A stretch of 64,000 nucleotides of DNA from Clostridium sp. Cult3 (GCF_021655115.1 NZ_PPXY01000023.1:1-64000); one strand, 5' to 3'; counted from the stretch's first letter, positions 26,056-36,034 are shown. Numbers and translations: made by a program. The notes: a model not told the origin generated them from the letters alone.

Positions 26056-28431
26056 TTATATCAATGAATTTACATCTAGTATTAGCGAAATACTACCATT
26101 CCCTAATATGGTAGCTCCTGATAGATATTTTATATTTGATAGGTATTTGCCCATAGGCTTTATAACTATTTCCTGTTGACCTATTAAGCTATCTACCAAT
26201 AAACCTGCTTGTTTTTCTCCCTTTTGTACTACTACCACTACATATTCATCAGAAAAATCATTAGACTCAATGTTCATAAGCTGATTTAGTTTCACTACAG
26301 GAATTGTTTTCCCTCTATACAACATTATTTCTTGACCTTGGATGTTTCTAATACTATCCTTTTTGATATCCGTAATTTCCGTAATGGAACTTAGAGGTAT
26401 AGCATATATTTCATCCCCTAATCTAACTAATAATGCCTGTATAATTGCAAGGGTCAGAGGAATTCTAATGATAAATTTAGTTCCAGAGTGAAGTTTTGTA
26501 TCTATTTCAACAGATCCATTTATTGATTCTATCTTACTTTTAACTACATCTAAACCTACACCTCTCCCTGAAATATCAGAAACCTCATTGGAGGTACTAA
26601 ATCCCGGAGTAAATAATAAAGCAATTATCTCTTCTTCACTAAGCATATCTCCTTCCTGCTCAGTTATAATTCCTTTTTGTATTGCTTTGTCTCTAATTAC
26701 CGTAGAATCTATACCCCTTCCATCGTCAACAACTTCAATAACCACATTATTGCCATCGGGGTAGGCCTTGAGTATTACAGTTCCTTCTTTTGGCTTGCCT
26801 TGTTGAGCCCTCTCCTGTGGCATTTCTATACCATGATCGATAGAGTTTCTAATTATGTGAATCAAAGGATCTCCTATTTCGTCAATAACGGTTCTATCCA
26901 CTTCTGTATCCTCGCCAGACATTTGAAGATCTATCTCCTTGTTTAGCTCCTTAGATAAATCCCGTACCATTCGTGGAAACCTATTAAATACTCGCTCTAT
27001 AGGTACCATTCGTACTTTCATGACTGCATCATGAAGACTTGTAGTTATCCTTTCTAAGTATTCAATTGCTTCTACCATATTATCCTTATTAGATGTTTCG
27101 CTTAAATCATCCATTCTAGTCTTTATTATTATTAACTCCGATACAAGGTTCATTAAATTATCCAAACGATCAATATCTACTCTGACAGTTTTTCCGATTC
27201 TATTTTCTCGACTTACAATATTAGATTTCTTATCTTTTGAAACACCGCTAGTTTTTTTATCATCACTTTTTGTTTTGAGATTTATTCCTTTTCGTTGCAA
27301 TCCCACATTAACTTCTTCTACTGGAGTAAGTGCTACACTATCGACTTCAGCTATACTTTCCAATTCCCTCCTCAACTTATATTGGTCAACTTTGGCAATC
27401 AAAATAACTGTAAAACTTAAATCAAACTTTTCATCTTCAATATCCTCTACCGGAGGATTAGAATATATTATATCTCCCATAGATTCTAATGTATTAAAAA
27501 TAATAAAAGCCCTAGCTGACTTTAGCATACATTGAGAATTCAAACCTATATCTATTTTATATGAGGTCAATCCTTTGTTCTTTGCCTCACCTACCAGATT
27601 TAGTACATATTCATCTAATTCCCCTATTTGTTTCTTTTCTTTCATGCCTATATTCTTTTTATACCCAGTAAAATCTTTATCTTTCATAGTATTTATATGG
27701 ATGCTATCAATCTCGGCTATACTCTCTAATCCTTTTTGTATTGTTTCTTGATTTTCTTGCGAAATCAATACAATAGTAAAACTTAAATCAAACTTTTCAT
27801 CCTCAATGTCCTCTACTGAAGGATTGGAATATATTATATCTCCCATAGATTCTAGCGTATTAAAGACAATAAAGGCTCGAGCTGACTTTAGCATGCATTG
27901 GGGATTTAAACTTATATCTATTTTATATGAGACCAATCCCCTCTTTTCCGCCTCTTGAATGGCTTTTATTGCATATTGACTTAGTTCTGTATCTTCTACA
28001 CTGTTAAGTTTGGTTTCGTCGTATATTTCTGGCTCTTTTATATCTTTATTAATTATAGCTCTTAATCTATTTACTAAATCTTCATGACTATCTTCAGCTT
28101 CTTCACCATTAACGGCTATAAAGTTAACAGAATAGTCTAGGTTATCAAAGCACTCAAATATAATATCTATTATGCTTTCATCGAGGGTAATAGTATTGTT
28201 TCTAATTTCCTGAAGTACATTTTCCATTTCGTGTGTTAAGTTAGCGATATTTGTAAATCCCATGGTACCTGCCATACCTTTTAAGGTATGGGCAACTCTA
28301 AATATCTCATTAATTAGAGATTCATTGGTAATATCCTTTTCAAGTTCTAACAATGCTTCATTCATATTTTGTAGATGTTCTTTCGTTTCCTCTACAAATA
28401 CGTCTACATATTGATTAAAATCTAGATCCAT
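26056..28431 (-). CDS. cheA: Chemotaxis histidine kinase CheA with two tandem P2 domains
   Basis: A 791-residue kinase phosphorylating CheY and CheB. P1 (1-110) has the phosphorylated His48 in RVAHTLKGMAG. Two P2 response-regulator docking domains follow: about 150-249 and 272-371. They share about 51 of 58 core residues and their DNA is about 88% identical over some 165 bases (27410-27575 against 27776-27941; offset 366 bases). A charged linker (375-415), the P3 dimerisation helices, the P4 ATPase (HIIRNSIDHGIE, DDGRGID, GRGVGLDVVKS) and the CheW-like P5 complete it. Family members usually have one P2, so this one is longer by one unit. It lies between cheB and cheW. Confidence 0.97.
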   Translation of the reverse strand: MDLDFNQYVDVFVEETKEHLQNMNEALLELEKDITNESLINEIFRVAHTLKGMAGTMGFTNIANLTHEMENVLQEIRNNTITLDESIIDIIFECFDNLDYSVNFIAVNGEEAEDSHEDLVNRLRAIINKDIKEPEIYDETKLNSVEDTELSQYAIKAIQEAEKRGLVSYKIDISLNPQCMLKSARAFIVFNTLESMGDIIYSNPSVEDIEDEKFDLSFTIVLISQENQETIQKGLESIAEIDSIHINTMKDKDFTGYKKNIGMKEKKQIGELDEYVLNLVGEAKNKGLTSYKIDIGLNSQCMLKSARAFIIFNTLESMGDIIYSNPPVEDIEDEKFDLSFTVILIAKVDQYKLRRELESIAEVDSVALTPVEEVNVGLQRKGINLKTKSDDKKTSGVSKDKKSNIVSRENRIGKTVRVDIDRLDNLMNLVSELIIIKTRMDDLSETSNKDNMVEAIEYLERITTSLHDAVMKVRMVPIERVFNRFPRMVRDLSKELNKEIDLQMSGEDTEVDRTVIDEIGDPLIHIIRNSIDHGIEMPQERAQQGKPKEGTVILKAYPDGNNVVIEVVDDGRGIDSTVIRDKAIQKGIITEQEGDMLSEEEIIALLFTPGFSTSNEVSDISGRGVGLDVVKSKIESINGSVEIDTKLHSGTKFIIRIPLTLAIIQALLVRLGDEIYAIPLSSITEITDIKKDSIRNIQGQEIMLYRGKTIPVVKLNQLMNIESNDFSDEYVVVVVQKGEKQAGLLVDSLIGQQEIVIKPMGKYLSNIKYLSGATILGNGSISLILDVNSLI
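27410..27941 (-). repeat. Direct repeat encoding duplicated CheA P2 domain
   Basis: Two copies of about 165 bases with an offset of 366 bases (122 codons), in frame inside cheA. I count about 19 differences in the aligned core, roughly 88% identity. The flanks of each domain differ much more, so the similarity is concentrated in the middle of the P2 fold, as expected after a recent duplication or repeated gene conversion. Confidence 0.9.
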
Positions 28432-28433
28432 AA

Positions 28434-29480
28434 TTACACCCCCACTATACTCACAATTTCGTGAGCAATATTGTCCAAAGGAACTATTTTATCGATATGA
28501 TTAGTATCAATTGCAGACTTAGGCATACCAAATACTACGGAAGAGTCTTTATCCTGAGCTATAGTATAACCTTTTGATTTTTTTATTTGAATAACACCTT
28601 TGGAACCATCAATACCCATTCCCGTCATAACAATCCCTATCTTTTTATAATGTTCTAATCTAGCTATCGATTCCATTAGTATGTCTACTGCAGGTCTTAG
28701 GCCTTTTATAGGTGGTTCCTTGCTAAGCCTAATGATGTTTTGTCCATCTTCATTCCTTATTCTCATATGAAAATCACCAGGCGCTATATAACAATGCCCC
28801 CTTTTTAAAACATCTCCATTCTCTCCTTCTTTCACCTTAATACTAGATAATACATCTAATCTATCTGCTAATGATTTAGTGAAATTAGGTGGCATGTGTT
28901 GTACAACCAATATAGCTCCATTTAAATTTTCAGGCAATAAAGGTATTACACTTTGTAATGCTCGAGGACCACCTGTTGAAGTACCTATTGCTACTATATA
29001 TTCATACCCATCTGTCATGATAGATCGGGCATAGTCCTGTCTAGTGATTTTAGGTATATTCCTTTTGTTATTGTTAAGCTTAACTTTAGATTCTGCGACA
29101 GATTTTATCTTGTTTATTATTTCACGTTTTATAGGCTCAGCATTTATTCCAAATATATTTTTAGGTTTTGCAATAAAATCTACTGCCCCCATTTCTAATG
29201 CTTTTAAAGTATGACAAGCTCCTTCCTCTGTCAAGCTACTAATCATTATTACAGGAATATGATATTGTTCAACTATATATTTTAAAGTTGTTATTCCATC
29301 CATTATAGGCATTTCAATATCTAAAGTAATAACATCCGGATTCAATAAGGGAATTTTTTCCAAAGCTTCCTTCCCGTCCTTAGCTTCACCTACTACGGAA
29401 ATTTCTTCGTCTTCTTGTAATATATCTGTTAATATTTTACGCATAAATAGAGAATCATCTACTACTAGTAGTTTTATCAA
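28434..29480 (-). CDS. cheB: Chemotaxis methylesterase CheB
   Basis: A 348-residue two-domain response regulator that removes methyl groups from receptors. The receiver domain (1-120) has VVDDSLFMR, the phosphorylated Asp in LDIEMPIMDG near residue 54 and the AVDFIAKP loop. The C-terminal methylesterase domain (about 155-345) has the catalytic Ser in GTSTGGPRAL, His in VQHMPPNFT and Asp in MTGMGIDGSKG. It is 2 bases from cheA. The matching methyltransferase gene cheR is not in the window. Confidence 0.97.
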   Translation of the reverse strand: MIKLLVVDDSLFMRKILTDILQEDEEISVVGEAKDGKEALEKIPLLNPDVITLDIEMPIMDGITTLKYIVEQYHIPVIMISSLTEEGACHTLKALEMGAVDFIAKPKNIFGINAEPIKREIINKIKSVAESKVKLNNNKRNIPKITRQDYARSIMTDGYEYIVAIGTSTGGPRALQSVIPLLPENLNGAILVVQHMPPNFTKSLADRLDVLSSIKVKEGENGDVLKRGHCYIAPGDFHMRIRNEDGQNIIRLSKEPPIKGLRPAVDILMESIARLEHYKKIGIVMTGMGIDGSKGVIQIKKSKGYTIAQDKDSSVVFGMPKSAIDTNHIDKIVPLDNIAHEIVSIVGV

Positions 29481-30146
29481 TTAGATCAATCCTTTTTCTA
29501 TCAAAATTCGTTCTTCCCTAAATATAAATTTTATTATAATATCTCTATTTTCTTCACTAATATCAATAAAATCTATTCCCAAACTATAAATGTAATCGAA
29601 AGTATCTATTTCTTCTACCCTTAATACTTTGCCTTTAACATTGATAACTTGTCCATCAATTTCAAATATACATCTAACAATATCTCCTATATTATGCTTG
29701 TAGTTCGAATATAGTTTAATACCACTGCCGCTTATATCTTTGGTCTTGCATTGCTCCACAATGACTTCCTCATGTCTCTTTGATTTGATCATATATTCTT
29801 TTGCCACTGGAATTGAAGTTTCGAATCTATAATATCGCCTCATTTGATACTTTTTAATATCAGATTTTTGTTGAACTTCTAGATTATAGATGTTCTCGTA
29901 TTCTCTTCTTGTAACTATGGCTTCAAAAGCATATCTACCTTTATCTTTTACAATATAGCTTATCTTAATCTTTTCACCTTTATGTATTGGAATTATTTGG
30001 TTCTGCCAAATAGGTCCACTTACTACAAAGTTGCCTTCTGGGGTAATATCCAACACTTGGCTAGGGTAGGATTTTTCCCCTCTAAGAGATGTTCTAACGA
30101 TTTCAATCCGATCTCCGATACCTATACAATCTTTTCTTTTGCTCAT
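29481..30146 (-). CDS. PilZ-domain flagellar brake protein (YcgR-like)
   Basis: About 221 residues. The N-terminal YcgR-type domain (1-100) precedes a PilZ domain with the cyclic-di-GMP-binding signature: RRYYRF near residue 108 (RxxxR) and DISGSGIKLYS near 140 (D/NxSxxG). YcgR proteins slow flagellar rotation by contacting the stator or switch when bound to cyclic-di-GMP. The start ATG at 30146 follows GAGG by 8 bases; the longer reading begins inside flhG. Location between flhG and cheB ties it to motility. Confidence 0.88.
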   Translation of the reverse strand: MSKRKDCIGIGDRIEIVRTSLRGEKSYPSQVLDITPEGNFVVSGPIWQNQIIPIHKGEKIKISYIVKDKGRYAFEAIVTRREYENIYNLEVQQKSDIKKYQMRRYYRFETSIPVAKEYMIKSKRHEEVIVEQCKTKDISGSGIKLYSNYKHNIGDIVRCIFEIDGQVINVKGKVLRVEEIDTFDYIYSLGIDFIDISEENRDIIIKFIFREERILIEKGLI

Positions 30147-30147
30147 C

Positions 30148-31038
30148 TTATCTACCTCTTCCAAACAACAGTTCTTTTAGCTTTTGAGTAAATCCAACAC
30201 TCTTTTTCAAGTTATCGTGTTTTGAAGGATTGACAAACTTCAACGCCATAATGTTTATCTTTTTAGATATGTTAGACGAAGGGTTAAGTAATAAAAAAGG
30301 TTGCTGGTTTTTAACAGCTTTATTTACAATATTATCTCTTTGGAGATATCCTAGATAAAACAATTCCACATCTAAAAAATTATTAGATACTTTATTGAGC
30401 TTATTAAAAATATTATTGGCCTCCACCCTGTTCTCGACAATATTTGCAACTACATTTATTTTACCTTTATAACCATTAGTTGTCAAAGCCTTTATTATAG
30501 TATAGGCATCCATTAAAGAAGTTGGATCTGGCGTAGTTATTAGTATTGTTTCATCAGAAGCCATTACAAAGTCTAATACAACATTAGAAACTCCAGCACC
30601 AGTGTCTATAATTATATAATCCATTTCATGTTCAAGTTTTTCCATTTCATCTAATAGTATATTGATGTTTTTATCACTCATCATCGATAACTCATAGATT
30701 CCAGAACCACCAGATATAATTTTTAGTCCCTCAGGTCCTTCTCCGATTATATCAAATATATCCTTGTCTTTTTTAATTAGGTCTGCAATAGTATAATTCA
30801 TATTTGTGCCCGTCAATATTTCAATATTGGCTAATCCGATATCTGCATCAAGTATTAATACTCTATATCCTAAACGTTTCAAAGAGATAGCTAAATTTAT
30901 AGCAAAGTTAGTCTTGCCAACACCACCCTTTCCGCTGGTAATAGCTAATACCTTGGCTTTATTTTTTGTTATAGAGTTCTTTTTTTTATTATTTTTTCCT
31001 TCCATGATGTTTCTTAATTTCTCAGCTTGATCTTTCAT
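30148..31038 (-). CDS. flhG: MinD-like ATPase FlhG (FleN)
   Basis: About 296 residues of a ParA/MinD-type ATPase that controls flagellar number and placement together with FlhF. It begins MKDQAEKLRNIM, has the deviant Walker A TSGKGGVGKTNFAINLA near residue 33, DADIGLANIEIL, and DTGAGVSNVVLDF. The start ATG overlaps the end of flhF by 17 bases and is preceded by GGGGAG at 7 bases; the longer upstream extension lacks such a site. C-terminal residues are basic with a membrane-type amphipathic helix, as in MinD relatives. Confidence 0.93.
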   Translation of the reverse strand: MKDQAEKLRNIMEGKNNKKKNSITKNKAKVLAITSGKGGVGKTNFAINLAISLKRLGYRVLILDADIGLANIEILTGTNMNYTIADLIKKDKDIFDIIGEGPEGLKIISGGSGIYELSMMSDKNINILLDEMEKLEHEMDYIIIDTGAGVSNVVLDFVMASDETILITTPDPTSLMDAYTIIKALTTNGYKGKINVVANIVENRVEANNIFNKLNKVSNNFLDVELFYLGYLQRDNIVNKAVKNQQPFLLLNPSSNISKKINIMALKFVNPSKHDNLKKSVGFTQKLKELLFGRGR

Positions 31039-32113
31039 ATACATTCTCCCCAATAAGCCAACATACTGTCTTTTCTCTATCAAATATTTCTATATCATCG
31101 GGTACGTTTTGGCCTGTAGTTATATATGATATTGGTCTTTTCGTTAAATATTTAGCATTTAAGATATTTCCATAGCCTTCTGCTTCATCGATTTTCGTGA
31201 AAATAATACAATAATCTTCAATAAATTCATAGTGGTGTATTATTGACTTTAATGTGTTGTAATTCGTAGTTCCGCTAATAACTAAATAAGTCTCTTTATT
31301 ATTGATGGAATTCATCGTCTTTATAATACCATCATCTTTATCAATTTCTTTATGATTCTTTCCAGCAGTATCTACTAGTATTATATCCTTATCCTTAAAT
31401 GTAACCAAAGCCTTATACATATCTTCATCATCATAAACAACCTCTAATGGTAATTCTAATATATCACTATAAATTTTTAATTGTTCTACAGCTGCAATCC
31501 TATAAGTATCGGAAGTTATTAGGCCTATATCATATTCATTTTCCATGACCAGTTGAGCTGCTAACTTTGCCAATGTTGTAGTTTTTCCAACTCCTGTTGG
31601 TCCTATAAAAAATATAGTCTTTTGAACCCCTTTTTTTAAATCCAAGGGTTTAGCATCGCCTATATATTCCATTAAAGTATATTTGACAATGTTTCTAATT
31701 GCTTGTTCGTCTTTGCCCTCAAGATTAACCTGTTGTCCTAATACTTTTAAAATAGAAGTAGCAGTATAATACTCTACACCATTTTCAATCAGTTTAGTGT
31801 GATAGTTTACAAGTTCTTCTGGCAACTCATATTGTTTTTGTGATACATTTTGAGATATTTCCTCAACCATGTATTTCAAGTTATTAAGTTCCCTATTTAT
31901 CTTATCAAATTTATCACTAGGCTTTTGAGAATGTAATAAATCCTTTTCCTCAAAAGCTGCAACAATTTCAACCTTTGGTTTTTTAAAAAAACCCAAAATC
32001 CCCTTCTCCCTAACGGTCCTAGTGCTCAAGATAACTGCATCTGGCCCTAGTTCTTTTTTCATTTTTAGTATTGCTTCATGGTTCGTTGCTCCAAAAAATT
32101 TTTTTACCTTCAT
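31022..32113 (-). CDS. flhF: SRP-type GTPase FlhF
   Basis: A 363-residue GTPase of the SRP54/FtsY/FlhF class that marks the site of flagellar assembly. The short basic B domain at the start (VKKFFGATNHEAILKMKKELG) is followed by the N domain and the G domain with the P loop [16 protein letters not shown] near residue 170, SDTYRIAAVEQL near 200, and DTAGKNHKEID near 255. The start overlaps the flhA stop by 4 bases, and the end overlaps the flhG start by 17, suggesting translational coupling. Confidence 0.96.
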   Translation of the reverse strand: MKVKKFFGATNHEAILKMKKELGPDAVILSTRTVREKGILGFFKKPKVEIVAAFEEKDLLHSQKPSDKFDKINRELNNLKYMVEEISQNVSQKQYELPEELVNYHTKLIENGVEYYTATSILKVLGQQVNLEGKDEQAIRNIVKYTLMEYIGDAKPLDLKKGVQKTIFFIGPTGVGKTTTLAKLAAQLVMENEYDIGLITSDTYRIAAVEQLKIYSDILELPLEVVYDDEDMYKALVTFKDKDIILVDTAGKNHKEIDKDDGIIKTMNSINNKETYLVISGTTNYNTLKSIIHHYEFIEDYCIIFTKIDEAEGYGNILNAKYLTKRPISYITTGQNVPDDIEIFDREKTVCWLIGENVYERSS

Positions 32114-34137
32114 CGTAAGCTCACCATCCCAACAGATTGAACTTCTACCGATGGCTCTATTTCACTATAGGATAAAACTATTAAATCTCTAGTAATCTGT
32201 TCCGTTAGTCGTTTAAAATAAATCCTTACTATAGGAGCCGTCAATACAATAGGCTGTTCTCCAATAGCAGTTAATTTTTGTGCTGATTTTAAAGTGTTAT
32301 TCAATATTCTCTGAGCAGTATTTGGTTCTAGAGAAAGGTACGAACCTGTCTCAGTTCTGTTAATTGAATTCATTATTATTTCTTCTACCTCACTGTCCAA
32401 TGTTATTACATTTAGCCCACTATTATCAACATACTTATTAGTGATGTATCCTGACAATCGTTGCCGAACATATTCAGTAAGTAAGTCCGTGTCTTTAGTT
32501 ACACTACCATAGTCTGCTAAGGTTTCTAATATGGTTACCATATCCCTGATACTAATCTGTTCTCTTAGAAGATTAGATAAAACCTTCTGCACTTCACCTA
32601 TAGTCAATACTTTGGGAACTACTTCTTCAACAACAGCAGGGTATTCTTCTTTAACATTGTCTATTAACAACTGTACATCTTGTCTTCCTATTAGGTCAAA
32701 GGCCCTTTCCTTTATTACTTCTGTTAAGTGGGTTGCAATAACAGAAGGTGGATCTACTACTGTATATCCAAATATTTCAGCTTTTTCCCGTTCCTTTTCG
32801 GTAATCCATTTAGCTGGAAGACCAAAAGCTGGCTCTATGGTATCAATTCCCTCAATGTCACCTTCTCCAGTACCTGGATCCATAGCTAAATAATGGTCAA
32901 ATAACACTTCCCCCTTAGCTACTTGGACCCCCTTTATTTTAACGACATATTCATTAGGATTTAATTGAATATTGTCTCTTAAACGTACAATTGGCACGAT
33001 TAATCCTAGTTCCATGGCAATTTGTCTCCGTATCATAACGACTCTATCTAATAAATCGCCTCCCTGATTTATATCTGCTAAGGGTATTAGCCCATATCCA
33101 AATTCCAACCCTATATCATCTACTTTCAGCAGACCTAAAACATTTTCGGGCTTCCTTAACTCTTCAGCTTCTGATATTTCTTCTACAGGTTCTACAAATT
33201 CTTCTTTAACAGCTTTGCTCATGGAGTAGCCTAAAAAAGCAAATGTCATTCCCAAAATCACATATGTTGGTGTAGGTAAAGGTGTAAAAACTCCTAAAAA
33301 CACCATCAAGCCTGCGATTATATATAGCAATTTAGGGTTGTTTCCAAATAGTTGTTCTATTAAATCCTGTCCTAAATTGGCTTCAGAGGCTGCCCTAGTT
33401 ACTACCAAACCGGTAGCAGTTGAAATTAACAATGCAGGTATTTGGCTAACTAGACCATCACCAACAGTTAACAATGTATATCTCTGCATAGCTTCCCTAA
33501 AGGCCATACCATTTGAAATTCCAATTGCTAAACCTGCTACTATATTAATAATGGTAATAATTATTCCAGCAATAGCATCACCTTTTACAAATTTAGTAGC
33601 TCCATCCATAGCACCATAAAAATCCGCATATCTCTGTACATCTTTTCTTCTTTTTAACGCTTCTTCTTCCGTTATTAAGCCAGAGTTTAAATCAGCATCT
33701 ATAGCCATCTGCTTTCCAGGCATAGCATCTAAAGTAAATCTTGCTGATACTTCCGCTACTCTTTCTGCTCCTTTTGTTATAACTACAAACTGAACGATTA
33801 CGATAATAATAAATATAATAAATCCAACAACTGGATCATTTTGTATTACAAATTTTCCAAAGGTTTCTACTACCCTTCCCGCATCTCCATCTTTTAATAT
33901 TCCCCTAGTAGTTGATATGTTAAGGGAGAGGCGAAACAAGGTTGCAATCAATAGCAAAGATGGAAAAATAGATATCTCCAGTACATCTTTTGAGTACATA
34001 GATATTAATAGTACAAGCAAAGAAAAAGCTATATTTAAGCTCAATAAAATACTTAGTAAAAATTTAGGAATAGGTATAATAATTATTATAACTATTGCAA
34101 TAACCCCTAACGCAACAACTATATCACCAAACTTCAT
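32110..34137 (-). CDS. flhA: Flagellar export gate protein FlhA
   Basis: A 675-residue core component of the flagellar type III export gate, forming a nonameric ring. The N-terminal half (1-310) has about eight transmembrane helices and the FHIPEP-type loop with VEVSARFTLDAMPGKQMAIDAD, and the C-terminal cytoplasmic domain (about 340-675) binds substrate-chaperone complexes. Length and motifs are standard. It lies after flhB and before flhF with short gaps or overlap, as in B. subtilis. Confidence 0.97.
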   Translation of the reverse strand: MKFGDIVVALGVIAIVIIIIIPIPKFLLSILLSLNIAFSLLVLLISMYSKDVLEISIFPSLLLIATLFRLSLNISTTRGILKDGDAGRVVETFGKFVIQNDPVVGFIIFIIIVIVQFVVITKGAERVAEVSARFTLDAMPGKQMAIDADLNSGLITEEEALKRRKDVQRYADFYGAMDGATKFVKGDAIAGIIITIINIVAGLAIGISNGMAFREAMQRYTLLTVGDGLVSQIPALLISTATGLVVTRAASEANLGQDLIEQLFGNNPKLLYIIAGLMVFLGVFTPLPTPTYVILGMTFAFLGYSMSKAVKEEFVEPVEEISEAEELRKPENVLGLLKVDDIGLEFGYGLIPLADINQGGDLLDRVVMIRRQIAMELGLIVPIVRLRDNIQLNPNEYVVKIKGVQVAKGEVLFDHYLAMDPGTGEGDIEGIDTIEPAFGLPAKWITEKEREKAEIFGYTVVDPPSVIATHLTEVIKERAFDLIGRQDVQLLIDNVKEEYPAVVEEVVPKVLTIGEVQKVLSNLLREQISIRDMVTILETLADYGSVTKDTDLLTEYVRQRLSGYITNKYVDNSGLNVITLDSEVEEIIMNSINRTETGSYLSLEPNTAQRILNNTLKSAQKLTAIGEQPIVLTAPIVRIYFKRLTEQITRDLIVLSYSEIEPSVEVQSVGMVSLR

Positions 34138-34148
34138 CCTTTTTCCCC

Positions 34149-35237
34149 CTAATAATCATCTTTTAAACTATATACATAAGCTAAAACTTCAGCAACAGCT
34201 TCATATAATTCTTCCGGGATTACATCCCCTATCTCTACAGAATCATATAAAGCCCTAGCTAAAGGTTTGTTTTCTACTACTGGTATAGAATTCTCTTCTC
34301 CAACTCTTTTTATATTTTCAGCAATTATGTCAACACCTTTAGCCAGTATATAAGGCGCATGGTACCTTTCCCTATCATACTTTATAGCAATAGCTATATG
34401 AGTAGGATTGGTTATAATAACATCAGCCTTTGGTACTTCTTGAATCATCCTTGACATTGCAATCTTTCGTTGATTCTCTCTTATCTTAGATTTAACTAGA
34501 GGATCTCCTTCCGTTTGTTTATACTCTTCTTTTATCTCTTGTTTAGTCATCATTAGGTTTTTCTCATATTCTCTCCACTGGAATAGATAATCTAAAAAAG
34601 CAAGGACAGTTAACACTCCTATAATCCTAATGCCAAAACTAAAAGATATATCTGCAATATTCCTGAAAATTATCGTAGGTTCTAGCCTTGGTAAGATTAT
34701 AATACGTGTAATGTTATTCTTAATAAAAGAATAGGCAGAATATCCGATTAGAAGTATTTTTAAAATAGACTTCAACAATTCCATTAATGCTCTTTTAGAA
34801 AATAGCCTTTTAAATCCTTCTATTGGATTTATTCGATCCAGTTTTATTTTCAAAGGTTTAGTAGTAAATAAAAATCCTACTTGTAAATAGTTAATTGCCA
34901 AGGCAGCTATAAAGGCTGTAATTAAAATAGGAATTGCTAAACCAAAAAAAATTCCTACGGTCTTTGTAAATCCAATCATTAAATTGTTTTCATAAAATAA
35001 CTGGTCAATATTTTCAATATTTTTATAAACCCTTGTCATATATTCCAAAAGATAGTTAAATCCATACTTTCCATATACTTTTAGAACTAAAAATGTCGTA
35101 AAAAGAATAAAGGCTGCAGTTACTTCCCTGCTATGTAAAACCTGCCCTTCTTCTCTTGCATCCCTTCTCTTTTTAGGCGTTGCTTTTTCCGTTTTCTCAG
35201 CTTCTGCAAATAGCTGTAAATCAATCTTTTTTTCCAT
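34149..35237 (-). CDS. flhB: Flagellar export switch protein FlhB
   Basis: A 362-residue export-gate protein controlling the switch from rod/hook to filament substrates. The start has the family feature EKKIDLQLFAEAEKTEKATPKKRRDAREEGQV (core EKTEKATPKKRRDAREEGQV). Four transmembrane segments follow (about 30-55, 80-105, 135-160, 185-210), then the self-cleaving cytoplasmic domain with VIITNPTHIAIAIKYD (cleavage NPTH near residue 266). FliR and FlhA are its neighbours. A second, N-terminally deleted relative is encoded at 61761-62039. Confidence 0.97.
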   Translation of the reverse strand: MEKKIDLQLFAEAEKTEKATPKKRRDAREEGQVLHSREVTAAFILFTTFLVLKVYGKYGFNYLLEYMTRVYKNIENIDQLFYENNLMIGFTKTVGIFFGLAIPILITAFIAALAINYLQVGFLFTTKPLKIKLDRINPIEGFKRLFSKRALMELLKSILKILLIGYSAYSFIKNNITRIIILPRLEPTIIFRNIADISFSFGIRIIGVLTVLAFLDYLFQWREYEKNLMMTKQEIKEEYKQTEGDPLVKSKIRENQRKIAMSRMIQEVPKADVIITNPTHIAIAIKYDRERYHAPYILAKGVDIIAENIKRVGEENSIPVVENKPLARALYDSVEIGDVIPEELYEAVAEVLAYVYSLKDDY

Positions 35238-35241
35238 AATA

Positions 35242-36018
35242 TCATCCTTTTACAAAGGATCTAAAAAAGTAATAGATTTCCTCAATAGTTTCATTAAAAA
35301 CTCCCGTAGCCATAGTATAAAAAATAGGAATTGACACACTAATAATTATTAGCCCAATCAATATCTTCAAAGGCATACCAACAACAAATACATTCATTTG
35401 AGGTATAGTTCTTGATAATATTCCCAGTAGTAAATCCGTTAAAAATATTATAACTACTACAGGTGCACTTAATTTAAAACCAGTTACAAAGGATTTAGAC
35501 AAAACATCTATCAGCATAAAAGCTGAAGTCTCTCCAATGGTAAATTTACCGATGGGTATAAATTCATAGCTATCTACCAATGCATTAATAATGGTGTGGT
35601 GACCATTTATAGATAATAGAAGCAGGAAAGCTAATATATAATAGAAATTACCCATTAAAGGCACTTGCACCTTATGCTGAGGGTCCATTACATTTATCAT
35701 TCCAAAACCAATCTTCATATCTATTATCTGTCCCATTACATAAAAAGTTGAAAAAAATGCATAGCTAATAAATCCAATGATAAAACCAACCATCAATTCC
35801 TTAGCAATTAAGACAGCAAAGTTTAATTCTAAATAGTCAGGACCAATATCTAATGTTAAAGTTATTAGAATAGATAATATAAAAGAAAAACCAGCTTTCA
35901 TAATATTAGGTACATTCTGGGAGCTAAAAAAAGGAGATATTAAGAATATCCCAGAGGTCCTAACTAATACCAGCAAAAAAAGTTCATATTTATCTAATAA
36001 TAGGTCAAAAGTATACAT
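35242..36018 (-). CDS. fliR: Flagellar export gate protein FliR
   Basis: About 258 residues with six hydrophobic helices, part of the FliPQR export channel. Typical FliR segments include the GIFLISPFFSSQNVPNIMKAG region near residue 25, FYVMGQIIDMKIGFGMINVMDP (read in parts) and the C-terminal LLGILSRTIPQMNVFVVGMPLKI. The ATG at 36018 is preferred because AGGTGG lies 8 bases upstream; the in-frame GTG start upstream overlaps that site. Order fliP-fliQ-fliR-flhB is the usual one. Confidence 0.96.
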   Translation of the reverse strand: MYTFDLLLDKYELFLLVLVRTSGIFLISPFFSSQNVPNIMKAGFSFILSILITLTLDIGPDYLELNFAVLIAKELMVGFIIGFISYAFFSTFYVMGQIIDMKIGFGMINVMDPQHKVQVPLMGNFYYILAFLLLLSINGHHTIINALVDSYEFIPIGKFTIGETSAFMLIDVLSKSFVTGFKLSAPVVVIIFLTDLLLGILSRTIPQMNVFVVGMPLKILIGLIIISVSIPIFYTMATGVFNETIEEIYYFFRSFVKG

Positions 36019-36034
36019 TATTGTAACCACCTAT

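Noticed and set aside
27410-27941. CheA repeat as an assembly artefact
   Set aside because: The copies differ at about 12% of positions and flanks diverge more, which a simple duplication error would not give; a check with long reads is still useful.
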